NCBI GenBank assembly: GCA_023433755.1
Contig: JAEYUA010000024.1
Coordinates: forward strand, 1 to 20,103
Source of the DNA: Bacteroidota bacterium
GTDB taxonomy: Bacteria; Bacteroidota; Bacteroidia; Chitinophagales; Chitinophagaceae
DNA length: 20,103 bases
Direction of reading: 5' to 3'
Shown here in pieces: positions 9,001-14,638 of the stretch (within the stretch, counting starts at the first letter, position 1; each line of letters opens with the position of its first letter). The translations under genes were made by a program, and so were the position numbers. The notes under the pieces are model-generated. The model did not search any database and was not told where the DNA came from. It saw only the letters and a list, made by a program, of their open reading frames with translations.

Positions 9001-9422
9001 AACCCATGAACCATAGCACCTCCTCCCGATGGGAAATTGGCGCCCATATCTTTAAACCAGGCGGCAATTGTATTATTTGGAGCCGTGGTAGTAAATAAAT
9101 TTCCCGGGGCGCGGCTCTGTGCCGCGGTCACTGTGCTCTGTGCCCCCAGTCCTATCCATCCATTGGTAACAAAAGTTACCTGGGTGAAAGGGTTACCACC
9201 ATAAGTAAATGTAAAGGGAAGTGTAACCAGAACCGCTCCATCATCTTGGTTACCAGTCATATACCCCGCTGTTAACTGGGCTGCAGTATTGATTACTGTG
9301 CCGCCTGTTATCTGGGTGTAGGTCTGCCCGGACAATTCTGTCCGTCCATAAGAAATTACCGATTGGGCCTTGGTTTGTAGTATAAATAGTAAAGCAAAAA
9401 AAGAAAAGTAAAACTTTCTCAT
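3024..9422 (-). CDS. Giant secreted modular surface protein with type A T9SS sorting domain
   Basis: 2,132 residues from the ATG at 9420-9422, which begins a good signal peptide (MRKFYFSFFALLFILQTKAQ); an in-frame GTG two codons upstream is less likely. Approximate domains: 20-240 nidogen/lectin-like beta region (FTFTYGG, FVTNGWIGLG, AAWFKDM, INFMIKLYG); 245-335 Ig-like; 340-800 right-handed beta-helix with Asn-rich PbH1-type coils (NNIISNNTI, NNVIRNNTI, ITENNI); 800-910 CARDB-like; 919-1010 Ig-like; 1020-1232 and 1434-1640 two copies of an Ig (RCGPGTV) plus beta-sandwich module ending CESPRT; PKD/Ig-like domains between them; 1660-1740 Ig; 1742-2000 beta-strand repeats; about 2045-2132 type A sorting domain ending VRFVKL. 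Such proteins are exported through the outer membrane by T9SS and attached or released. The beta-helix could bind or cleave polysaccharide, but no catalytic residues can be assigned. A strong terminator follows the gene. Confidence 0.93.
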   Translation of the reverse strand: MRKFYFSFFALLFILQTKAQSVISYGRTELSGQTYTQITGGTVINTAAQLTAGYMTGNQDDGAVLVTLPFTFTYGGNPFTQVTFVTNGWIGLGAQSTVTAAQSRAPGNLFTTTAPNNTIAAWFKDMGANFPSGGGAMVHGLVGTDVYAFEWRNANGSGFGDGSANTINFMIKLYGPASIDPGRIELLYGPTAGAITNVAAIGIEDAVGGPNHFINALDGSTTSTTQSSAWPGNGNGYQFAPPLPCAGMPNPGNIAGVTTVCSGQSVTLNLQNYSNATGLSFQWLSSTGGGPFAPIAGATTNSYTTPALTASTTYAVSVSCGADVAVTPPHTITVPALFPAGTYTINFAQPTGGSNFQTFGAAVDAIKCGIAGQVIFNVAPGTYNEQVTIPQIPNASATNNIIFNGNGASIEEAPTTTDRHLVRLDGADFITLRKLNIFALSGFNFGWGIHLTNGADNNLIDSCTIDITNVTSTTQSNSAGIVASGSTTSVLTDGSASNNIISNNTILGAYQGIIINGATGALDAVNNVIRNNTISNFYATGVEVTETDGVFITENNISRANRGTVGTFTGVELGTGNKNAIVSNNRIHDTHNIAGTQTGTAYGVYASGDAPAGSENRVFNNLIYNFNSESGIQYGLYNTGANGHYYYHNTIVLDDPGTTSNDVTKGIYQTTSASNIQFRNNLVYVTRGGSGEKMAIHFNTTASTIISNNNVLYVNATPGFVGGYGTTDYATLADWQTANSGAYDQQSLSVDPVFADASTANFYPNNSAISSIGAPVGVTVDIIGTTRSAGAPTPGAYEVVAAVGTDVGAVTLITPTQEGCYSATETVTVQIRNYSANTHNFVSTPVTVNVAVTGPNATTFVPVVVNTGTLAPDATLNVVISTTYNMSAPGTYTFTASTTVTGDANDLNDAMPAVALVGEPLEAGTTSASPSSYCVTGGIPTIRTTGSSGGTIQWQVSPTGDPGSWTNVGTADTFYTPAAAITATSHYRAYVVCGANSDTTNTTTVILGNPQLLTTAAGSRCGPGTVTLGATASAGATLNWYENATGGAPIGTGSSFITPVISNTTTYYVAASEGGGVLMAGRTNPFATSTGFNGNDYGLVFDAIQPFTLTSVDVYPTGAAGNITVELVNSAGTVVQTAGPFAIPAGTGTTFGGGATPFTLTLNFLVPQGNGFELRSASHTANIVRDNPVGTNFSYPLPIGAVGNITAGLLAGSANTNTYYYFYNWQVGSGCESPRTAVTASITPAPAFDITNTTTVCNNAVVPLQVNSSLASFDSYTWAPLTGLFADPNATVPYTGGSTSIVFAKIGTAGTYTYIATADNSGTNCQNIDSLHLTVLPAAVTVSALPQEICVSGPTTLSYTPFEGFGDATVQWFSSPDGTTYSTITNATGVTYTTPTLTASTFYKLEIKDAAGNICLNPTLTVNVNNPTVVTANGAARCGPGTVDLTATGSTGADLNWYTVATGGTPVFTGANFTTPSLNATTTYYVGAQQGGGSSTVGVAPTATTCGTITSSTLTDWPLRFNTTAPVVINSAWVVPTGTSLTVALRNALSGTNLQTASFTFTTAQVGVPQQITLGWSVPASGSYQLTNTSGGVNRIGTFTCTYPFVSAYGGFSIVGSATTSTSATNTNTYNSFFNINVSEGCESPRTEVTAVVSPNTGILSQPVSQAVCTGANVTFSVDAEGANLTYQWRKGTTNIANATNSTLVLNAVTVADAGTYNVVITGLCGNVTSADVTLTVAANNAWLGVISNDWNTPGNWCGGVPTSTSDVVITAGTPFAPVVNGIANVRNLSINSGTSVTVAASAFLNIFGDFSNSGTFTAPNGFVAFKGAANQNIGAMDAGTVIMNGTGGITLVGNMSVANSLVLTSGNITLGANNLVLNGTASGSANSHVITNGTGGVVSNNINADAVTVPVGPNATSYNPVIISNGQGRNYTVRVATGINPAINNPNRAVNRTWNVTPNTAPSSPVNIVFQFVDADMNANASATLVMEAAVHNGTTWNVVSPATGVTPSGTPADRQVGISTTQFGPTVIGNFGAISFPTATANVDADVTRIVMMPNVVNNQSVLRVNVRRTMAINWSVVDANGRIVMSFSKQMLAGQNDIQLVLGHLAAGAYQIVGSTEKGKTGVVRFVKL
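4455..5130 (-). repeat. Internal module copy 2 of the giant protein (Ig + beta-sandwich)
   Basis: Protein-level repeat inside the giant gene (about residues 1434-1655). It begins with RCGPGTVDLTATGSTGADLNWY, continues ATGGTPVFTG...TTTYYVGAQQGGG, passes through a beta-sandwich of about 150 residues, and ends with GCESPRTEVTAVVSP. Copy 1 at 5695-6375 has the same order of motifs. Boundaries are approximate, read from the motif positions. Confidence 0.8.
5695..6375 (-). repeat. Internal module copy 1 of the giant protein (Ig + beta-sandwich)
   Basis: Protein-level repeat (about residues 1016-1242): RCGPGTVTLGATASAGATLNWY, ATGGAPIGTG...TTTYYVAASEGGG, a beta-sandwich of about 150 residues, then GCESPRTAVTASITP. 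It matches copy 2 at 4455-5130 motif for motif, while the beta-sandwich part has diverged more than the Ig part. About 190 residues of PKD/Ig-like sequence separate the copies. Confidence 0.8.
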
Positions 9423-9585
9423 AAGCACACTGTGTTAAGTTGGTGATATTGATGTTTGGAAAACGGTCCTGAAAAGTAAGGCTTTTTTCAAACCTGACCT
9501 GAAAGCTTGTTAAAAAATCTAAAAAATGATGCTGCAGCGGCCGCTGTTACTATGATATTTCGGGGAAAGTTTTTATATGTCACGG
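9423..9585. other. Intergenic region between giant gene and aldehyde dehydrogenase gene
   Basis: This tail-to-head spacer between two minus-strand genes should carry the promoter of the giant gene, but no clear Bacteroidota TTTG / TAnnTTTG pair was found; TACTTTTC on the minus strand near 9470 is a one-mismatch -7 candidate without a well-spaced -33 box. A 12-base perfect palindrome, CAGCGGCCGCTG (9535-9546), followed on the minus strand by a T6 run at 9521-9526, could be a weak terminator for the aldehyde dehydrogenase gene; the 8-base gap before the T run makes this doubtful. Confidence 0.35.
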
Positions 9586-9620
9586 TAGCTGTTGGCTGTT
9601 GGCCATTGGCCTATGGCTTA
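9586..9620. repeat. Degenerate heptamer tandem repeat at the 3' end of the aldehyde dehydrogenase gene
   Basis: Five consecutive 7-base units on the + strand: TAGCTGT, TGGCTGT, TGGCCAT, TGGCCTA, TGGCTTA, with a possible sixth decayed unit (GAGCCCG). The shared core is T(A/G)GCY. The tract covers the stop codon of the minus-strand aldehyde dehydrogenase gene (TAG at 9611-9613) and encodes its last residues (Ser-Lys-Pro). It resembles in period and AGC/GGC core the tract at 14182-14237. Confidence 0.75.
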
Positions 9621-11131
9621 GAGCCCGGGGTGTTTATTGTTGTATTGATGATGATAGGTTCGTGTGAAGGAATATCGTTTATGGTGCGCAATAATTGCAA
9701 TGGATTTCTGTTTTGCAATTCGGCTGGCAGTAATTCATCCTTCCAGTTTTGAAAACACAGTGGCCTTGAAAATCTTTTAATGCCATCGGCACCCACCGCT
9801 GTAAAGCGACTGTCGGTTGTTGCCGGGAACGGACCTCCATGATGCATGGCACTGCTAACTGTTACACCCGTAGGAACTCCATTATAAATAAAACGGCCGC
9901 ATTTACACTGGAGGATATTTGTAAGTTCCTGGTCCATTTCACCTGGTTCTGCAAAAACACTTGCTGTAAGCTGGCCTTCCAATGATGCAGCCACCCTTCG
10001 CATTTCAATAATTGATGAACAACTGACCAGCAGCGAAAAAGGCCCGAAGATTTCCTGGTGGAGGATTGGATTTTCCAGGTAATCCTTTGCAGAGACAGTG
10101 GCCAGTACAGGTCTTACTGTTCCATTATCTATTCTATTTAAATCACTATTACCCTGGATTACACTTACTCCATTCTGACTAATGGCTCTACCCTTCCTCT
10201 CGTTGAAACTTGTTTCTATTCCTTCATGCAACATTTTTTGTGAAGGCACTTCCTCAAGCTGAATCACCAGGTTTTGCTTCAGTTTTTCCAGTTCTTCCCC
10301 TTCCAAAGCAACCAGTATCCCGGGCTGGGTACAGAACTGACCTGCGCTCTGAGAAATGGAAGCTGCAAGGATATCAGCCAGTTCTTCCTGCGCCAACCTT
10401 ATTTTTCCGGGCATGATGAATACCGGGTTCACGCTGCCCATCTCTGCAAACACAGGTATGGGCTGGGTCCGTTGGGAAGCAAGATTATATAATGCCATTC
10501 CTCCTTCAAATGAACCGGTAAAACCAACTGCGCTTGTTAGCGGATGCAGAACCAGTGCTTGGGCAGTTTCAAAAGACTCAGCATGTATATGTATAAAAAG
10601 ATCCCGGGGTAAGTCACAGGTTTCAATAGCTTTTTCAATGGCCGATGCCACCAGTTGCGAGGTCTGTGCATGGGCGGGATGGGCTTTCACTACCACCGCG
10701 CATCCTGCTGCCAAAGCACAGGCAGTATCACCTCCTGCGGTTGAATAGGCAAATGGAAAATTAGAGGCGCCGAATACCACCACAGGTCCGAGAGGTACTC
10801 TCATTTTACGGATATCAGGCTGGCTGTTGCCCTGCTGAGGTAATTCAATCCTGATCTCAAGAGCGTTTCCATCGGCACATGCCTGTCCATAAGATTGCAA
10901 CTGGAATTGTGTTCTTTTCAATTCAACCTTAAGTCTCGACGGATCCAGGTTTGTTTCCGAATGCGCTGCAACTACCAGCTCATCCGTCATTGAACCAAGC
11001 GAATCACTGATCGCCTTTAAAAATTCAGCTCTTCGCCTCGGGCCAACACCTTTATATATATTGAAGGCTTCCAGGGATCTTTGCATAATACCCGGAACAG
11101 AACCGGGATCAGTATAATGTATATGATTCAT
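9611..11131 (-). CDS. Aldehyde dehydrogenase, alpha-ketoglutaric semialdehyde dehydrogenase type
   Basis: 506 residues of the NAD(P)+-dependent aldehyde dehydrogenase superfamily, cytoplasmic. Visible catalytic features are FGASNFPFA (residues 120-128, catalytic Asn124), GFTGS (203-207), FAEMGSVNP with the general-base Glu230, and SAGQFCTQPG with the nucleophile Cys267. The FAEMGSxNPVF and SxGQFCTxPG signatures match the subfamily that oxidises 2,5-dioxopentanoate (alpha-ketoglutaric semialdehyde) to 2-oxoglutarate in pentose, hexarate or hydroxyproline breakdown; the true substrate cannot be fixed from sequence alone. No other genes of those pathways are in view. The ATG at 11129-11131 is 5 bases after the stop of the glycosyltransferase gene, so the two are probably one transcript. 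The last ~15 residues look like a non-family tail, partly encoded by the heptamer tract at 9586-9620. Confidence 0.92.
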   Translation of the reverse strand: MNHIHYTDPGSVPGIMQRSLEAFNIYKGVGPRRRAEFLKAISDSLGSMTDELVVAAHSETNLDPSRLKVELKRTQFQLQSYGQACADGNALEIRIELPQQGNSQPDIRKMRVPLGPVVVFGASNFPFAYSTAGGDTACALAAGCAVVVKAHPAHAQTSQLVASAIEKAIETCDLPRDLFIHIHAESFETAQALVLHPLTSAVGFTGSFEGGMALYNLASQRTQPIPVFAEMGSVNPVFIMPGKIRLAQEELADILAASISQSAGQFCTQPGILVALEGEELEKLKQNLVIQLEEVPSQKMLHEGIETSFNERKGRAISQNGVSVIQGNSDLNRIDNGTVRPVLATVSAKDYLENPILHQEIFGPFSLLVSCSSIIEMRRVAASLEGQLTASVFAEPGEMDQELTNILQCKCGRFIYNGVPTGVTVSSAMHHGGPFPATTDSRFTAVGADGIKRFSRPLCFQNWKDELLPAELQNRNPLQLLRTINDIPSHEPIIINTTINTPGSKP

Positions 11132-11136
11132 TGATC

Positions 11137-12660
11137 TTATTTAGCAGGCACCTTTCCCTTAAATCCTTTCAGCCTGTATACAAAGAAACGGTGAGCCGGC
11201 CTGCCATTACGGTTCACATCAATCACCCGGCTCAGCTCTATTTGTTTATAGTGTTCGTAAGGTATCCTGTAACGGTCAGTTGAGGGTACTACACAATAGG
11301 CCTGCTCCATATTCACATTCCTGCTACGGGAAGCATTCAGCCATAAATAATGCCCGGTCTTTTTTGTTCCAAGGCCGATCATTACCATATCAACAGGACG
11401 GCAGAAATAATATTCCACGTGAGCACCCCACCAGTGGGAGGTGACCATTGGAGCTCCTTCCGGCATCAATCCTTCGCTGATATCTTTCTCACGGATCACG
11501 GAAAACTGGTGTCCCGCATCTTCCCATCCAAACATATCGGCGGTAATATCTCCCTTGCCAAGGTTTTCGGTATCTCTACTGAAAGTACCCGGGTAATACT
11601 GAAGCACGATAGCCCAGCCGGTATAGACCAGTAAAAAAACAGCGAGGGAAATACGAAGTAAGGACGGAAAAAATGATTGCTTTTTTTCTGCCAGGTAAAT
11701 GGCGGCCATTGGGGTTAGTGTAACAAATGCCGGTCCGCTCCAGTGAGGCAGGGTAGTATCCCGGAAAAACGAAACGACCAGGAGCGAAAAGGCCAGCATG
11801 CCACCAGTGATTCCAAAAATTGAAAGAATACCGCGGTGTTTTTTAGGAATAGATTTCCATCCCAGCGCGGCCATAATCACCAATACAAAGTTTATGGGAT
11901 TGTTGAAGCCAACCTGGCTGGCAAACTGTTTGACAAAACTCCACCAGTTCAGTTTCCAGACATCCACATCTACCCTTTCACTATGGTAGTTCCATGTTAC
12001 AAAATCGTATTGGTAGTTCCAGATAAAAATGGGACTGATAATGATAGCTGTTAACAGCACTGACAAATAAAACTGTGGCCTGGCCAGCCAGGCTCTTTTA
12101 TTAAATAAGATGAACAACCCGAAGCCGATCCACAAAAATCCCGCATGCACTTTGCACATGATACTCAGTCCCGCCCCTATCCCAAAAAGTATCCAGTGAA
12201 GATATTTGCGGTCATCATCAATAATCTTCGCCAGCATCCAGAGACTGAAAGTCCAAACAACCATTTGCGGAGAATCAGGCAGGATGTAGATACCTGCTGT
12301 AACCGATGCATAGAATGAAGCATTGTAAAGGATCACCGCATACCAGCCTGCTTTTTCCGAATGTATAAGCGCAACTGTTTTGAATATAAACCAGGATGAA
12401 ACCGATGCGCCCACAACACTACCAAGTCTTATAAATCCTTCATAATCGTCGAGCAGCAGGTTGGCCGTGAATAGGCGGATCCAGATGGCCACACCCGGCG
12501 GATGATCAAAATAATTCCATTGGAGCTGCTGGCTGTAGAGCCAGTAATAGGTTTCATCATTACCGAGTTCCATTACAAAGGCCAGCAGCACCCTGTATGC
12601 GCTCAGCAGAGCTATCAGTAAAAGCACGGGCTTTGTATAGTTGTCCGACCGGTATTGCAT
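11137..12660 (-). CDS. GT-C glycosyltransferase, PMT_2/ArnT-like (family 39/83 type) membrane protein
   Basis: 507 residues. The first ~380 are highly hydrophobic with about ten membrane segments, and the last ~130 form a soluble domain, as in lipid-linked-sugar transferases that work on the periplasmic face of the inner membrane. The first loop carries ELGNDETYYW with the acidic Asp35-Glu36 pair expected at the GT-C active site, followed by WNYFDHPPGVAIWI (residues 48-61), a motif typical of PMT_2-domain glycosyltransferases. Such enzymes use polyprenyl-phosphate sugars to modify lipid A, other glycolipids or proteins; acceptor and sugar are unknown here. The ATG at 12658-12660 faces the divergent region 12661-12794. 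The aldehyde dehydrogenase gene follows 5 bases after the stop, though no functional link is obvious. Confidence 0.9.
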   Translation of the reverse strand: MQYRSDNYTKPVLLLIALLSAYRVLLAFVMELGNDETYYWLYSQQLQWNYFDHPPGVAIWIRLFTANLLLDDYEGFIRLGSVVGASVSSWFIFKTVALIHSEKAGWYAVILYNASFYASVTAGIYILPDSPQMVVWTFSLWMLAKIIDDDRKYLHWILFGIGAGLSIMCKVHAGFLWIGFGLFILFNKRAWLARPQFYLSVLLTAIIISPIFIWNYQYDFVTWNYHSERVDVDVWKLNWWSFVKQFASQVGFNNPINFVLVIMAALGWKSIPKKHRGILSIFGITGGMLAFSLLVVSFFRDTTLPHWSGPAFVTLTPMAAIYLAEKKQSFFPSLLRISLAVFLLVYTGWAIVLQYYPGTFSRDTENLGKGDITADMFGWEDAGHQFSVIREKDISEGLMPEGAPMVTSHWWGAHVEYYFCRPVDMVMIGLGTKKTGHYLWLNASRSRNVNMEQAYCVVPSTDRYRIPYEHYKQIELSRVIDVNRNGRPAHRFFVYRLKGFKGKVPAK

Positions 12661-12794
12661 GTTTGTACAGCCAGGTGTTAATGTCCCGGCGAAAATAACC
12701 CTCCTTGCCGTTCATGTAATACTTATGTACAAAGGCAATAATATTTGAGGCGCCACGAAACTTGTCGTAATTTAATTATCCAAAACCACTTACC
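12661..12794. promoter_or_regulatory. Divergent promoter region between glycosyltransferase and T9SS protein genes
   Basis: 134 bases separate two oppositely oriented starts, so both promoters must lie here. The Bacteroidota sigma factor consensus is TTTG, about 19-21 bases, TAnnTTTG. Rightward candidate: TTTG (12744-12747), 20 bases, TAATTTAA (12768-12775), which has a good -33 but an imperfect -7 box and would give a very short leader. Leftward candidate on the minus strand: TTTC (12757-12760), 19 bases, TGCCTTTG (12730-12737), with one mismatch in each box. An 8-base inverted pair, TTTGTACA (12662-12669) and TGTACAAA (12726-12733), could be an operator or chance. That promoters are here is safe; their exact boxes are guesses. 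Confidence 0.4.
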
Positions 12795-14183
12795 ATGAAA
12801 CAGAAAATTTTACTCTGCTTTTTATCTTGCTCACTGGCCGCCACGGTCATTGCCCAGAAGAAAAATACAGCCTATGCCATCACAGGTCCGCAAAAAGGAC
12901 AGAATAGCTGGTCGGAAGTGCGCCTCATTGATCTCACATCAGGCAACGAGGTGGAAAGTATTTACAAAAAAGCACAGACCCTGGAATTGTTGAATGCCCG
13001 TACGGGAAAGCCCATAGTAAAAAAAGAGAGTGAACCACAGGTACTAAGAACCATGTATGTAACTTCAGCAACTCCTCCAGGAAACGATGCCAATGCCAAT
13101 GTGGTAAAAGAAAGACGCACGATCCAGGTAAGAAGTAAAAGTGTTTCGCATGACGAACCCTTTGCTACCCATTCAGCAGCCTGCGCTTATGATAAAAAAC
13201 ACGACAGGCTGTATTATACCCCGATGGGCATTAACCAGCTCCGTTATATTGATTTGAAATCAAAAACACCAAAGATCTACTATTTCGAAAATGAAAATTT
13301 TGGTGCACTGAATGGATCGCGTGATATACCCAACCAGGTTACAAGAATGGTGATTGGCAGTGACGGTAATGGCTATGCGCTGAGCAATAATGCCAATCAC
13401 CTGATCAGATTCACTACAAATAAAAAAGCGGTGGTCACCGATTTGGGGGCCATAACAGATGATCCTTCTAATGGTAATTATTCCATCCGCAGCCAGTCAG
13501 CCTATGGTGGTGATATGGTAGCGCATAAGAATGGCGATCTCTATTTGATCACTGCCAGCCGCAGGGTTTTCCATATCAGTGTAAAGAATCAAACAGCAAA
13601 ATATTTAGGTGAGATCCGGGGATTGCCGAAAGGATTTACTACCAATGGAGCCATGGTGGATGAAGACATGAGTGTGATTGTATGCAGTTCCAACTCCACT
13701 GCAGGTTATTATAAATTCGACATCAATAACCTCCAGGCTGAAAAGATCTCTTCAGGAGAAACTGTGTTTAATGCTTCCGACCTGGCCAATGGTAATTTGC
13801 TGACAGGGAAAAAAAGAAAGAAAGAGGAACCCAAAGAAAATATCCTGCCCGCACAGCCACAACCAGATGCTGTAGCAGAGAACCGCCAAAAACCAACTAT
13901 TGACCAGTTAACTGCACGCAATGCCATCACTGTATATCCCAACCCGGTGACAACAGGTGTTGTAAGGTTGGTTTTCCGCGACCTGCCTGAAGGAAGGTAT
14001 AAACTCCAGTTCATGGATATTAGCGGTAAGGTGCTGAATCAACAGGAGATCACGGTGAACAATAAACTGCAGGTCCAGGAAATCAAACTGTCCGCCATCA
14101 TCACGGCTGGGAACTATCTCATCCAGGTGCGTGACCAGAACAACAGTCTGGTGAGCGCGGAGAAATTGGTGGTGCAGCAGTGA
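12795..14183 (+). CDS. Secreted T9SS type A substrate, probable propeller-like domain
   Basis: 462 residues. The signal peptide MKQKILLCFLSCSLAATVIAQ is followed by a globular domain (about 22-335) with repeated strand patterns such as HSAACAYDKKHDRLYYTPMG, VIGSDGNGYALSNNANHLIRF, VAHKNGDLYLITASRRVFHI and VDEDMSVIVCSSNS, which suggest a beta-propeller; no catalytic motif is recognised. A charged, proline-rich linker (KKRKKEEPKE to about 377) leads to a type A T9SS sorting domain (378-462) with ITVYPNPV, GRYKLQFMDISGKVL and AGNYLIQV. It is therefore probably carried across the outer membrane and attached to or shed from the surface. The start at 12795 is preceded by an A-rich stretch with no Shine-Dalgarno sequence. 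The stop codon TGA overlaps the heptamer tract starting at 14182, and a terminator follows. Confidence 0.9.
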   Translation: MKQKILLCFLSCSLAATVIAQKKNTAYAITGPQKGQNSWSEVRLIDLTSGNEVESIYKKAQTLELLNARTGKPIVKKESEPQVLRTMYVTSATPPGNDANANVVKERRTIQVRSKSVSHDEPFATHSAACAYDKKHDRLYYTPMGINQLRYIDLKSKTPKIYYFENENFGALNGSRDIPNQVTRMVIGSDGNGYALSNNANHLIRFTTNKKAVVTDLGAITDDPSNGNYSIRSQSAYGGDMVAHKNGDLYLITASRRVFHISVKNQTAKYLGEIRGLPKGFTTNGAMVDEDMSVIVCSSNSTAGYYKFDINNLQAEKISSGETVFNASDLANGNLLTGKKRKKEEPKENILPAQPQPDAVAENRQKPTIDQLTARNAITVYPNPVTTGVVRLVFRDLPEGRYKLQFMDISGKVLNQQEITVNNKLQVQEIKLSAIITAGNYLIQVRDQNNSLVSAEKLVVQQ

Positions 14184-14237
14184 GCTGCTAGCTTCTAGCG
14201 GCGAGCTGCTAGCTTCTAGCTTCTAGCTGTGAGCTCT
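14182..14237. repeat. Heptamer tandem repeat (AGC core) between stop codon and terminator
   Basis: Eight consecutive 7-base units: GAGCTGC, TAGCTTC, TAGCGGC, GAGCTGC, TAGCTTC, TAGCTTC, TAGCTGT, GAGCTCT. All have (T/G)AGC at positions 1-4 with variable last three bases. The first unit begins inside the TGA stop codon of the upstream gene, and the tract ends 8 bases before the terminator stem, so it lies in the 3' untranslated part of the mRNA. The core contains many self-complementary AGCT and CTAG steps and could fold. Confidence 0.9.
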
Positions 14238-14245
14238 TTACTAAC

Positions 14246-14290
14246 AAAGGAAGACTTTCATTCGAGTGCATGGAAGTCTTCCTTTTTTTT
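14246..14290 (+). terminator. Rho-independent terminator after the T9SS type A substrate gene
   Basis: A 12-base perfect stem (AAAGGAAGACTT at 14246-14257 with AAGTCTTCCTTT at 14274-14285), extendable by about four further pairs including one G-U, closes an ~8-base loop. The + strand then has a run of eight T (14283-14290). It starts 62 bases after the stop codon, on the far side of the heptamer repeat. Confidence 0.93.
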
Positions 14291-14638
14291 GGGATATTCT
14301 AACCTCATTCTAATTTAAACAAATTCAAGGAAATGATTATTTATAGAGCATTTGTTATCATGATGCAATAATCACACTCTGCTGTATGTTGGTTGGAAAA
14401 CGGTTGCGATGCCGGTAATTTGTTAAAAAGAATTTAATTAAATGGCTTATTTTTAAAACCTGCGAAAGCGGAGATCCCCATCCTTTATTGAAAATCCCAA
14501 TTAGCTGTCTGTCAGTAATATAACAGGAGCCTGTCCAAACCTTCCGATATCCTATTGAAAGTATCCAACGGTCCATTACTGTTATGAACCATTTGCTTGT
14601 GGAATCAGGGACCAAAAGAAACAAACGAAAACCGCACA
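14291..14638. other. Noncoding region upstream of the PKD surface-protein gene
   Basis: About 350 bases between the terminator and the next ATG, with no open frame that looks like protein. It must hold the promoter for the two-gene surface unit. Possible but unconvincing -7-like boxes are TAATTTG near 14417 (with TTGG 19 bases upstream) and TATTTTTA near 14447. Either would leave a leader of roughly 180-220 bases. No riboswitch or conserved RNA is recognised. Confidence 0.5.

Noticed and set aside
9423..9428. GTG start two codons before the giant-gene ATG
   Set aside because: ATG at 9420-9422 already gives a typical signal peptide; the upstream GTG adds nothing, though it cannot be excluded.
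14182..14237. CRISPR array interpretation of the heptamer tract
   Set aside because: Units are 7 bases without spacers; a CRISPR array needs repeats of ~20-45 bases with unique spacers, and no cas genes are present.
14597..14638. TTG start 14 codons before the PKD surface-protein ATG
   Set aside because: It would place a polar charged stretch (MWNQGPKETNENRT) ahead of a complete signal peptide; the ATG at 14639 is better.
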